64,000 bases of DNA. Source: Streptomyces graminofaciens. GTDB lineage: Bacteria > Actinomycetota > Actinomycetes > Streptomycetales > Streptomycetaceae. The stretch is from assembly GCF_030294945.1 (NCBI RefSeq), contig NZ_AP018448.1:8280501-8344500 (forward strand), given 5' to 3'. The position numbers were made by a program, and so were the translations under genes. Below the pieces are notes generated by a model, which saw only the letters and a list, made by a program, of their open reading frames with translations, made no database searches and had not been told where the DNA came from. This document shows, piece after piece, positions 40,556-49,236 of the stretch (position 1 is its first letter; each line of letters begins with the position of its first letter).

Positions 40556-42320
40556 GATGCTTTCCCTTCATGAGCAGTCCTGCGAGTGCGACGAAGACCG
40601 CGGTGATGCCGATCTGGAGGGTGGCCAGCGCGGCGACGGATCCGGCCCTGCCCTGCGTCCAGAGACTGAGCATGGTGGTGCCGAGGATGTTGTTGTCGGC
40701 CGAGCTGAGGAAGACGGCCGGGGAGTACTCCTTGAGCATGATCACGAAGGTGAGGACCAGGGCTCCGGCGAACGCCGGCGTGATCAGGGCCCGCAGGACA
40801 CGGAAGAAGGTCATGAGCCAGTCGGCGCCGGAGACCCGGGCCGCGTTGTCCAGCTCACCGCCGATCTGCATGATCGCCGGGGCGACCGAGCCGAACGCGC
40901 TGGGCAGGGCCCGCATGCCGAAGGCGATGATGACGGCGTAGATCGTGCCCTGGAGGACGGACCCCATCCCGAACGGGGCGAGCGCGAAGGCCCAGAAGAA
41001 GCCGATACCGATGATGATGCCGGGCAGGGACTGCGGGATGAGGGCCAGGTACTCCACCGCCCGGCCCCAGCGGAAGGTGGAGCGGCGGGACACCATCACC
41101 GCGAACACGGCGAGGACGCTGACGACCACCGAGCCGACACCGGCCACGATCAGGCTGTTCCACATCGACTGCACGTAGTTGTCGGAGTCGAAGACGAGCT
41201 CGTAGTTCTTCGTCGTCACCGTCCTGAACGGCGACTGCAGCGGGGTGAAGACGAGGGTGAACGAGCGCATCACCAGGCCCGCGATCGGGATCAGCGCGCC
41301 GGCGATCACGTAGAACCAGATGCAGGCGATGCTCACCCACTTCAGCCAGCCCAGGTCGAGCTTGCGCGGGCGGGTCACCTTGCCGCGCACGGACACGAAC
41401 CGGGCCGCGTCCTTCAGCAGCTTCGCCTGCACGGCCACCAGGCTCAGCGTGACCAGCAGGATGATGGTCGAGGCCGCGCCGAGCATCGTGTAGTCGGGGT
41501 CCACCGACTGAAGTCCGTTGTGGTAGAGGAAGGTTGAGAAGACGTCGATGTCGACCGGCTGGCCGTACAGCAGCGGCACGCTCAGTGTCTCGATCGAGAC
41601 GGAGAAGACCAGGATCGCGCTGTAGACCATGGGCGGGCGCAGCAGCGGTACGACCACCTGGCCGAGGATGCGCAGCGGTCCGGCGCCGCAGACCTGGGCC
41701 GCCGATTCGAGCGACGCGTCCGACTGGCGGAGCGCGCCCGCGCAGAAGACGTACGCGATCGGGGCGAGCGCCACGGCCTCCGTGAGCGCCATGCCGGGGA
41801 TCGAGTACAGGTTCCACGGCACCCCGCCGAAGACCTGCTGCACCTTGACGCTGACGAACCCGGCCGGGCCGTACATGATGATCCAGCCGAAGCCCAGGAT
41901 CAGCGACGAGATGAAGAACGGCCACTGCATCGCCAGCGCGATCAGCCGGCCGCCGGGCAGCTTCGTGCGCACCACCACGATCGCCATCGGGATCGCGATG
42001 GCCAGGCTCAGAAGCGTCGTCAGCGAGGCGAACAGCAGCGTGTTCAGGGCGACTTCACCGAAGCCCGCGTCGGTGAACAGCTCGGTGTAGCCGCTGAGGG
42101 TGAAGGCGCCGCCCGCCTCGTACAGCGGGCGGTTGCGGATGCTCTGGTAGAGGGTCGGGACGATCGGGGCCAGCACCAGGACGGCGAGGAACGCCAGGAC
42201 CGCGTACTGGACGACCGTGTCCCGTCCGATGCCCAGGGGGCGGCGGTAGCGCGGCGGCCTGAACGTTTCCGTGGGTGACTCGCCGGCCGGTGTGCGGGGC
42301 GGCTGGGTGAGGGTTGACAT
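40548..42320 (-). CDS. ABC importer permease, two fused inner-membrane domains (FbpB-like)
   Basis: 590 aa with two permease halves of about six helices each. Each half carries an EAA-type coupling loop: SLESAAQVCGAGPLRILGQVVVPLLRPP and ELDNAARVSGADWLMTFFRVLRALITP. This two-in-one arrangement is that of FbpB-type ferric permeases. The start follows 32 nt after the stop of the binding protein gene on the same strand. Confidence 0.9.
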   Translation of the reverse strand: MSTLTQPPRTPAGESPTETFRPPRYRRPLGIGRDTVVQYAVLAFLAVLVLAPIVPTLYQSIRNRPLYEAGGAFTLSGYTELFTDAGFGEVALNTLLFASLTTLLSLAIAIPMAIVVVRTKLPGGRLIALAMQWPFFISSLILGFGWIIMYGPAGFVSVKVQQVFGGVPWNLYSIPGMALTEAVALAPIAYVFCAGALRQSDASLESAAQVCGAGPLRILGQVVVPLLRPPMVYSAILVFSVSIETLSVPLLYGQPVDIDVFSTFLYHNGLQSVDPDYTMLGAASTIILLVTLSLVAVQAKLLKDAARFVSVRGKVTRPRKLDLGWLKWVSIACIWFYVIAGALIPIAGLVMRSFTLVFTPLQSPFRTVTTKNYELVFDSDNYVQSMWNSLIVAGVGSVVVSVLAVFAVMVSRRSTFRWGRAVEYLALIPQSLPGIIIGIGFFWAFALAPFGMGSVLQGTIYAVIIAFGMRALPSAFGSVAPAIMQIGGELDNAARVSGADWLMTFFRVLRALITPAFAGALVLTFVIMLKEYSPAVFLSSADNNILGTTMLSLWTQGRAGSVAALATLQIGITAVFVALAGLLMKGKHHA

Positions 42321-42352
42321 CTGCTCTGACTCCGATCGTCCCTGGAGGCTGC

Positions 42353-43570
42353 CTACTTGCGCATTCCGTCGAAGCGCTCCAGCCAGGCGGCGGCGTCGTC
42401 CTTCGTGACCTGCTCGTACTTGACGTGGATGATGTTCTCCTCGCCGACCGCGTCGACGACCTCCTGGTAGGTGTGCAGGCCCTCGCCCTTCACGCCCTCG
42501 CGGTACGAGGCCAGACCGCCCTCGGCGACCGCGCGCTGGCCCTCGTCCGACAGGGCGAAGTCCAGGAAGAGCTTCGAGGTCGCCGGGTGCGGCGCCTCGG
42601 CGGCGATACCGAGACCGCGCGGCAGGACGACCGTGCCGTCCTTCGGGAAGACGATCTTCACCAGGCCGGCGCTGTCCTCGACCACCGGGTACGCGGGGGA
42701 GGCGCTGATCAGGAAGCCCGCCGTGTACTCACCGGAGACGATCTTCTCCAGCTGGGTGCCGGAGGAGGTCTCCGGGCGGGTCAGCGGAAGGATCTTCTTC
42801 AGGTCGTTCCACGACTCCGGGTTGCCCTCGGTGAGCGCACGCGTGACCGTGAAGCCGAACGAGCCCTCCGGGTCGCGGACCGTCACCTTGTTCTTGAACT
42901 TGTCCTCGTCCGACGTCACGATCTTCGCGAAGTCCGTCAGCGTGGTCGGCGGGGTCTCCAGCAGCGACGTGTTGTACGCGATCGTCATCGGGTCCTGCGA
43001 CATCGAGTACACGCTCGGCAGCAGCTCCGCGCTCTCGCCCAGCTCCTCCAGCTCCGGGGACTTGTACGTGAGGACCGTGTCCTTGCGGGCCGAGAAGTCC
43101 GCCCACGCGGTGGCCGCGCTGGAGATCAGGACGTCCGCCGGGGAGGACCCGGCCGCGTTCTCGGAGAGGGTCTTCTGGAACAGCTCGTCGCTGTCCAGCT
43201 CGTTGACCGAGACGGTCTTGATGAAGTCGTACTTCTTCTTGAAGTCACGGACGATCGGGGCCATGTTCTCGTCGCCGAGGTTGGAGTAGACGGTGAGCTT
43301 GCCGCCCTCCTTCTTCGCCGCCGCGATCAGGTCGGAGTAGTCCGCCGGGTAGTAGTCCGGCACCTCGCCCGCGGAGATCTTGTTCTCCGCCACCTTGGGC
43401 TTGTCGTCGCCACCGCCACCGCCGCAGGCGCCCAGGGTGCCGAGCGCGAGGGTCGCGACGGCGGCGGCCGCGAGGGGACGCCGGAAGGGACGCCTGTACG
43501 CGGGTGCCGTGCCGGCGACGGCGATGTGCCCGGCGTGGTCTCCGGTGCCGAAGTGGCTGGATCTTGCCAT
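42353..43570 (-). CDS. Solute-binding lipoprotein, FbpA-like family 1
   Basis: 405 aa. A long N-terminus (about 30 residues) precedes the signal helix (RRPLAAAAVATLALGTLGAC) whose lipobox is LGAC, followed by a GGGGGDD linker. The mature part (GKLTVYSNLGDENMAPIVRDFKKKY; SSPADVLISSAATAWADF; MTIAYNTSLLETPPTTLTDFAKI; VLPRGLGIAAEAPHP) is the ferric/thiamine/AEP-type binding fold. Tyr residues expected to bind iron in FbpA cannot be confirmed by eye. First gene of the importer operon. Confidence 0.88.
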   Translation of the reverse strand: MARSSHFGTGDHAGHIAVAGTAPAYRRPFRRPLAAAAVATLALGTLGACGGGGGDDKPKVAENKISAGEVPDYYPADYSDLIAAAKKEGGKLTVYSNLGDENMAPIVRDFKKKYDFIKTVSVNELDSDELFQKTLSENAAGSSPADVLISSAATAWADFSARKDTVLTYKSPELEELGESAELLPSVYSMSQDPMTIAYNTSLLETPPTTLTDFAKIVTSDEDKFKNKVTVRDPEGSFGFTVTRALTEGNPESWNDLKKILPLTRPETSSGTQLEKIVSGEYTAGFLISASPAYPVVEDSAGLVKIVFPKDGTVVLPRGLGIAAEAPHPATSKLFLDFALSDEGQRAVAEGGLASYREGVKGEGLHTYQEVVDAVGEENIIHVKYEQVTKDDAAAWLERFDGMRK

Positions 43571-43698
43571 GGTTCTCCTCCTGGCGCGTGCCTGCTGGCA
43601 GCTGTTGCCGGGAGGTTATGGACCCAGGTCGGAGCGGTAAATCCTTCAACGGCCAGAGCTCGTACTGCTCGTATTGGTCGTTGTGTTAGTGACGCGAG

Positions 43699-45120
43699 TC
43701 ACCCTCTCCGAACGCCGGTGGATGGCTGAGATCGATCGCCCTTGAGATGTGCCGTGAGCTGCTGCAACCGCCCCCACGCCGCCACGTCCTCCGCCTCCCC
43801 GAGCGGGAAGTGCAGTGCCGGGCGGGCCGCCGCCCCCAGTGACACGGGACGCACCTCGACCGGTGGCCGGCGCGCGTGGTCGACGCCGATGGCGTGCACG
43901 TCCTCCGGGCCGAGCGTGAAGGCGTACGGGATCGGCGGGCCCTCCAGCCGGGGCGCGGCCGTCAGGTCCTGGCGGGCCCGGCGGACGGAGACGAGCATGG
44001 TCTTCAGCGAGTGGCCCGTGACCAGGGCCTCGGCCAGCGGCCGGACGAGGTCCAGGGGCAGTTCCTCGTCGGGGCCGTACCCGACCGTCAGGACCACGTC
44101 CTCCTCGACGCCCGCCGTCGTACGCGTGATGCGGACCGTCGCGAGGGCCGGGCGCTCGGGCCTGCCGACCACGATCAGCTGCGAGGGCTCGGGCACGCGC
44201 GCACGGGCGAGGTCGGTCAACTGGCGTGGCGACCAGGGGAGGTTGACGGGCTCGGCCGTCCCCCAGCCGCCGGGCGCCGACCCGGTCAGGGCCTCCCAGA
44301 CGCTCTCCAGCGCCCCGCCCAGCAACAGCCCATCGTCCGCCTTGTGGACCGTGCGGAACGCGACGACCAGTTGACGGCCCACAGCCGAATCGGGGGTGCG
44401 TGTGAAGGCCTCCGCCACCGTGGCCCTGCCCTCTGTGGAGAGCGCGGGCGAGAACGCCCCGTCCTGCCAGCGCAGCACCGCCCCCGACAGGCCGTCGTAG
44501 TAGCCGCAGTCGGGGTCCTGCACGACCCAGCGGTTGGGGACGCGGGCCAGGGTCGTACGGGCGGGGGCGCTCAGGCGCACATGGGGTGGTGTGACGATCT
44601 GGAGGGCGTGCCGGGAGGCAACCGCCGTGCGCATGATCTCGGCGAGCCAGCTGGTGAGGGCGATCACCGGGCGGTCGATCAGCACCACGGCGGCCTTGTC
44701 GGTGACGACGTCCACGGCGGGTTGTCCCGCCCCCGCCGACGGTACGGCGGTGATGTCGACGGCCTTCGTGCTCGCCGCCCCTTCCGGCCAGGTGGTCCCG
44801 CCCAGCAGGGCGTTGAGGCGGCCGCACACCACTCCCGCGAGCTTCTCCGCCTCGGGTACGGCCGTGGAGGCGCGGGCCTCGGTCCACCAGTACGGCGTCC
44901 GGGCGGTCAGCCCGAGCAGCCGCTCCGCCTCGCCCGGCACCTGTACGAGCAGCGGCGACTCCACGGACACGAGGGGGCGTCCGCCGGGGCCGTGCAACTG
45001 GACGACCGCCCCGTCGGCCGCCGCCGAAACGTCCAGGTCGGAGCCGCCGGCGTACAGACTCGTCAGCAGCGCCCACACATCGGGCATGGTCGGGGTGAGG
45101 GCGATGACGTCCTTGGTCAC
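43699..45120 (-). CDS. DUF6177-type protein of the type VII secretion locus
   Basis: 473 aa from GTG 45120. This start overlaps the stop of a 20-codon mini-ORF (GTGA), which favours it over the long open frame from 45324. The protein is cytosolic, alpha/beta (VTKDVIALTPTMPDVWALL; PLVSVESPLLVQVPGEAERLL; PVIALTSWLAEIMRTAVASRHALQI) and matches the Streptomyces ESX-linked DUF6177 family. No enzymatic motif is apparent. It is the last gene of the operon. A small inverted repeat GTGAC/GTCAC spans its stop. Confidence 0.7.
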   Translation of the reverse strand: MTKDVIALTPTMPDVWALLTSLYAGGSDLDVSAAADGAVVQLHGPGGRPLVSVESPLLVQVPGEAERLLGLTARTPYWWTEARASTAVPEAEKLAGVVCGRLNALLGGTTWPEGAASTKAVDITAVPSAGAGQPAVDVVTDKAAVVLIDRPVIALTSWLAEIMRTAVASRHALQIVTPPHVRLSAPARTTLARVPNRWVVQDPDCGYYDGLSGAVLRWQDGAFSPALSTEGRATVAEAFTRTPDSAVGRQLVVAFRTVHKADDGLLLGGALESVWEALTGSAPGGWGTAEPVNLPWSPRQLTDLARARVPEPSQLIVVGRPERPALATVRITRTTAGVEEDVVLTVGYGPDEELPLDLVRPLAEALVTGHSLKTMLVSVRRARQDLTAAPRLEGPPIPYAFTLGPEDVHAIGVDHARRPPVEVRPVSLGAAARPALHFPLGEAEDVAAWGRLQQLTAHLKGDRSQPSTGVRRG

Positions 45121-45179
45121 GGTCGCTCGGCTTCCTGGGAGGTCTGCGAGGTCATGGTCGAGGGCGTGGTCGAAGTCAC
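45117..45179 (-). CDS. 20-codon mini-ORF bridging eccC and DUF6177 gene
   Basis: GTG at 45179 overlaps the eccC stop (GTGA) and its TGA at 45117-45119 overlaps the DUF6177 GTG (GTGA). The peptide is VTSTTPSTMTSQTSQEAERP. Its end, SQEAERP, duplicates the end of EccC because a 25-bp direct repeat (45116-45140 and 45175-45199) contains the same codons and stop. It probably serves translational coupling. A second mini-ORF of similar sequence lies before eccC. Whether a peptide is made is unknown. Confidence 0.45.
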   Translation of the reverse strand: MTSTTPSTMTSQTSQEAERP

Positions 45180-48100
45180 GGTCGCTCGGCTTCCTGGGAT
45201 TCCTGGCTGTCGATCGCGGTCTGGATGAGCTGGTGGGCCCTGCCCCGGCGCACCAGCGTGCCCCGCCCCGGCGGCTGCGCGGAGGCGTACAGGCCCGGGA
45301 AGAGCTGGCCCTCGCCGCGCTCACCGGTCATCAGCAGCGCGGCCGTACCGGTCTCGCGCAGCGTCTGGAGCAGCGGCTCGTACATCGCCCGGGAGGCGCC
45401 CGCGACCCGGCGCGTGATCACGAAGTGCAGCCCGATGTCCTGCGCCGACGACACATACGGCAGGAAGGGGGCGAGCGGCTGCTGACCGGCGGTGGTGAGG
45501 ATGTCGTAGTCGTCGACGAGGATCACGATCCGGGGGCCCTCGAAGGCGGGCTCGTCGGTGATCGCGTCCGGGTCGGCGGTCTCCGGCAGCCGCTTCTCCA
45601 GCTCGGTCGCGATGCCCGAGGCCAGCCCGGCCGCGAGCTTGGCGTTGTGCGCGTAGCCGCCCCGGTACGGCTCCGGGACCACGCCCCGCAGCCCGCGCCG
45701 GGGGTCGAACACGCCGAAGACCAGCTCCTCGTCCGAGTACCGCTCGACGAGCTGTCCGACGACCAGCTTCAGCAGGTTCGTCTTGCCGCACTCGTTGTCG
45801 CCGAGGATCAGCAGATGCTGGTCCGAGCCGAACAGGTCGAGCAGGACGGGCGCGAGGGCGTCCTGGTCCACACCGAGGGGGATCCGGCGCGGCTCGCTCA
45901 CGACGGACGGCAGCCGGTCGGCCGGCATCCTGGTCGGCAACACCCGTACCGGCGCGGCCAGTTCACCGTGCCAGGTCGAGCGGATCGTACGGGCCGCGTT
46001 CTCCAGGGCCGGACCGAGGTCGCCCGTCGACGGACGTCCGTCGAGCCGGGGGAGCGCGGTCTGCGCGAACAGCTTGCCGTCGGTGAGCACACGCCCCGGT
46101 GTGTCGGCGGACAGGGTCTCGGAGAGCTTGCGCTCCACACTCGAATCGCTCGGGTCGTTGAGCCGCAGCTCGACCCGCGTCCCGAACATCGACTGCGTGG
46201 CGATCCGTACGTCGTTCCAGCGGAGCATGCCGCCGACGACATGGATGCCGTAGCCGCCGCCGCGCTTGAGCAGGTCCACGACCGCGTCGTCCAGCTCGGC
46301 GAACTCGTCGCGCAGCGCGCCGAACCCGTCGACGATCAGCACGATGTCGGTGGAGCCCAGCTCACGCAGCTCGCCCTGCCCGCGCAGCCGGCGGAGCTGG
46401 TCGACGGAGTCGATGCCGTGCTCCCGGAACAGTTCCTCGCGCTCGACGAGCATCGTGCGCACCTCGGCGATCGTCCGCGCGGCCCGCTCCCGGTCGGCCC
46501 GCCCGGCGATCCCGCCGACGTGCGGCAGCCCGGAGAGCGCGGAGAGGCCGCCGCCGACCAGGTCAAGTCCGTATATGGCGACTTCGGCGGGGGTGTGGGT
46601 GGTCGCGAGGGAGAGGGCGAGCGTGCGCAGGAGGGTCGTCTTGCCGGACTGCGGGCCGCCGATCACCGCCGCATGACCGCCGGCCACGGTCAGATCGAGC
46701 ACCCAGTCGCCCTGCCACTGCCTCGCCGGGTCGTCCAGCACGCCCAGCGGCACCCGCATCGGGCCCGGCGTACGGGCCAGGCGCAGCCCCCGCTCGTCCA
46801 CCTGGACCGGCCCGGCGGCCGTGTCCAGCGCGATCGCGTCCGGCAGCGGCGCCAGCCAGATCCGGCGCACCGGCCGCGCGGCGGAGGCGAGCTGGTCGAC
46901 CATCACCGACATCACGGTCGGCCCGGTCTCCCGCTTCGTCGCCCTGGGCTCGGCCCCGGCGTTGTCGACAGGCGCGCCGCCGAGCGTGTTGTACGTCGGA
47001 TACGGCCAGGCCAGCGGAGTGTCGTCCGCCTCCAGGGCGAGCGCGGGCCCCCGATAGGCCCCGGAGACGTACCCCGCCTTGAACCGCTCGTACGTCGACG
47101 TGTCCACCTTCAGATAGCCGAAGCCCGGCAGCGGCGGCAGATGGAAGGCGTCGGTGGTGTCGAGGACGGTCCGCGACTCGTCGGCGGAGAAGGTGCGCAG
47201 CCCCAGCCGGTACGACAGATAGGTGTCCAGGCCCTTGAGCTTGCCGCCCTCGATCCGCTGGCTGGACAGCAGCAGATGGACGCCGATCGAGCGGCCGATG
47301 CGCCCGATGGACAGGAACAGGTCGATGAAGTCCGGCTTGGCGGTGAGGAGTTCACCGAACTCGTCGATCACGACGAAGAGGTGGGGGAGCGGGGCGAGGT
47401 CGGGCCGCTCGGTGGCGCGCAGGGCCGCGTAGTGCCCGATGTCGGCCACGTTCCCCGCGTCCTTCAGCACCTGCTGCCGCCGCTTGACCTCACCGGCGAG
47501 GCTGGAGTGCACGCGCTCGACGAGTCCGGCCTGGTTCTCCAGGTTGGTGATCACACCGGCCACGTGCGGGAGCTCGGTGAAGGGGGCGAAGGTCGCGCCG
47601 CCCTTGTAGTCGACGAGGACGAGGGCCAGGTCCTCGGGGGAGTGGGTGGCGACGAGGGCCAGCACGAGCGTGCGCAGCAGCTCGCTCTTGCCGGACCCGG
47701 TCGCGCCCACGCACAGCCCGTGCGGGCCCATGCCAAGCTCGGAGGACTCCTTCAGGTCGAGGAGTACCGGCTCGTGACGATCCGTCAAGCCGATCGGTAC
47801 GCGCAGGAATTCACGCTCGCCGCGCGGCGCCCAGAGCCGGGCGAGGTCGAGGACGGCCGGGTCGTCGATGCCGAGGAGGCCCGGGAAGTCGACGGGTCCG
47901 GTGACCGGGGTGCCCTCGGCGGCGGACTCCGCGGAGAGGCGGAGGGGAGCGAGCAGCCGGGCGAGCCCTTCGGCGCCGGCGGGGGTCACGTCGTCGGAGG
48001 TGCCGCCAGCGGTCATGTGCTGGTCGGCGCGCAGGTCCTCCACGAGGATCTGATCGCCCCGGACGGTGATCCGCACCGACACCTGGTCGGGCTCGTGCAC

Positions 48101-49174
48101 CTGTTCCTCCAGCAGATGCAGCACGGTGACGCCCATGTCGGCGAGACCGACCGCCGAGTCCGGCAGGGGAAGTTCGTCGGCCGTCTCCCCGTACTCGTCG
48201 CTCACGACCAGCATCCGCGAGGTCATACGCAGCGCGCCCCGGTCGGCGAGACCCCGGCGGACCTCCGCCGCGTACGAGGCACGGCGGCCCAGCTCATGGC
48301 GGAAGTGCCGGGCCAGCTGCGCCAGACCCGGCGCGATCCGGCGGGCGGCCACCGGTCCGTCGTGCTCCTGGCCGTCCAGCACATGCGGCAGCCACTTGGC
48401 CCACTCCCAGTCGGCCAGCCGGTCGCCGGGCACACCGAGCGCGACGGCCACGTCGTCCGGGGCGTGTGTGACGGCCACCTGCACGAGCAGCGCGCGGGCG
48501 ACCCGCAGCACACCCTCGCGGTCACCGACGACGCTGACGTCGCCCGCGCGGTCCAGCGGCACGGTCAGCGGGCAGTCGTTCGCCACGGAGTAGCGGGCCA
48601 GCAGCGCGCGGGCCTCGTTGAGCATGAACGGGTCCGGCGGGGTCAGCACACCGCCCTGGTTCTGCCCGATGGCCAGTTCGGCGACCGGTACGTCACCGGT
48701 GCCGACCCGCACCCGCAGGAAGTCCGGGTCCTGCCGCCGCCGCTCCCAGAGCCGGGCGGGGTCGCGCACGAGGTCGTAGAGGGCCTCCGGCGGCGGGTTC
48801 AGCACCCGGGCGAGCTGCCGCCGCTCACGCTCCTCGGTGCCGAACTCCTCCCTCAGCTCCTCCAGATACTCCAGGTAGCGCTCGCGCTGGGTGCGGCGGG
48901 TGCGCTGGGCCTTGCCGCGCTGCGACAGGAAGAGGGCGACCGCGCCGAGCAGCGCGAAGACCAGCACGATCGCGCCGAGGGCCGCGAACTGGCTGTTGCG
49001 GATCACGGTCATCATCACGACCGAGCCCATGACACCGGCCATCGGCAGCAGCGCCGTGGCCGCCGTGCCCGCCTTGCCCTCCGGGAGGTTCGGCGGCGGC
49101 TCGATCGTCCGGGCCCGCGCGGGTGCGAGCGGACGGGTGCTGCGCGCGGGACGGTGGATCAACTGCTGGGTCAC
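45176..49174 (-). CDS. eccC: EccC, type VII secretion ATPase (fused EccCa-EccCb)
   Basis: 1,332 aa from GTG 49174. Two membrane helices at about 40-85 (ALLPMAGVMGSVVMMTVI; FAALGAIVLVFALLGAVALFL) are followed by three FtsK/SpoIIIE-type ATPase domains: GATGSGKSE with Walker B LFVVIDEFGEL, then GGPQSGKTT with DIVLIVDGFGAL, then GDNECGKTN with RIVILVDDYDIL. The first domain is the canonical motor; the others have degenerate features, as is usual. EccC recognises the C-terminal export signal of WXG100 substrates and powers export through the EccB-E channel. It is single-chain, as in Streptomyces and Gram-positive EssC, unlike the split mycobacterial ESX-1. Confidence 0.95.
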   Translation of the reverse strand: MTQQLIHRPARSTRPLAPARARTIEPPPNLPEGKAGTAATALLPMAGVMGSVVMMTVIRNSQFAALGAIVLVFALLGAVALFLSQRGKAQRTRRTQRERYLEYLEELREEFGTEERERRQLARVLNPPPEALYDLVRDPARLWERRRQDPDFLRVRVGTGDVPVAELAIGQNQGGVLTPPDPFMLNEARALLARYSVANDCPLTVPLDRAGDVSVVGDREGVLRVARALLVQVAVTHAPDDVAVALGVPGDRLADWEWAKWLPHVLDGQEHDGPVAARRIAPGLAQLARHFRHELGRRASYAAEVRRGLADRGALRMTSRMLVVSDEYGETADELPLPDSAVGLADMGVTVLHLLEEQVHEPDQVSVRITVRGDQILVEDLRADQHMTAGGTSDDVTPAGAEGLARLLAPLRLSAESAAEGTPVTGPVDFPGLLGIDDPAVLDLARLWAPRGEREFLRVPIGLTDRHEPVLLDLKESSELGMGPHGLCVGATGSGKSELLRTLVLALVATHSPEDLALVLVDYKGGATFAPFTELPHVAGVITNLENQAGLVERVHSSLAGEVKRRQQVLKDAGNVADIGHYAALRATERPDLAPLPHLFVVIDEFGELLTAKPDFIDLFLSIGRIGRSIGVHLLLSSQRIEGGKLKGLDTYLSYRLGLRTFSADESRTVLDTTDAFHLPPLPGFGYLKVDTSTYERFKAGYVSGAYRGPALALEADDTPLAWPYPTYNTLGGAPVDNAGAEPRATKRETGPTVMSVMVDQLASAARPVRRIWLAPLPDAIALDTAAGPVQVDERGLRLARTPGPMRVPLGVLDDPARQWQGDWVLDLTVAGGHAAVIGGPQSGKTTLLRTLALSLATTHTPAEVAIYGLDLVGGGLSALSGLPHVGGIAGRADRERAARTIAEVRTMLVEREELFREHGIDSVDQLRRLRGQGELRELGSTDIVLIVDGFGALRDEFAELDDAVVDLLKRGGGYGIHVVGGMLRWNDVRIATQSMFGTRVELRLNDPSDSSVERKLSETLSADTPGRVLTDGKLFAQTALPRLDGRPSTGDLGPALENAARTIRSTWHGELAAPVRVLPTRMPADRLPSVVSEPRRIPLGVDQDALAPVLLDLFGSDQHLLILGDNECGKTNLLKLVVGQLVERYSDEELVFGVFDPRRGLRGVVPEPYRGGYAHNAKLAAGLASGIATELEKRLPETADPDAITDEPAFEGPRIVILVDDYDILTTAGQQPLAPFLPYVSSAQDIGLHFVITRRVAGASRAMYEPLLQTLRETGTAALLMTGERGEGQLFPGLYASAQPPGRGTLVRRGRAHQLIQTAIDSQESQEAERP

Positions 49175-49236
49175 GGACGGACCCCTTCTGCCACGGGTGT
49201 CGCTCGCGCGCTCATGGCCATGGAGGGCGTACTCAT
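49171..49236 (-). CDS. 21-codon mini-ORF bridging the MinD-like gene and eccC
   Basis: ATG at 49236 overlaps the stop of the MinD-like gene (ATGA), and its TGA at 49171-49173 overlaps the eccC GTG (GTGA). The peptide begins MSTPSMAMSA and ends EGVRP. It resembles the 20-codon mini-ORF at 45117-45179 in length, the STPS/TTPS-x-M start and the RP end. The two could couple translation through the junctions or encode a small peptide. Seen in sequence; function inferred. Confidence 0.45.
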   Translation of the reverse strand: MSTPSMAMSARATPVAEGVRP

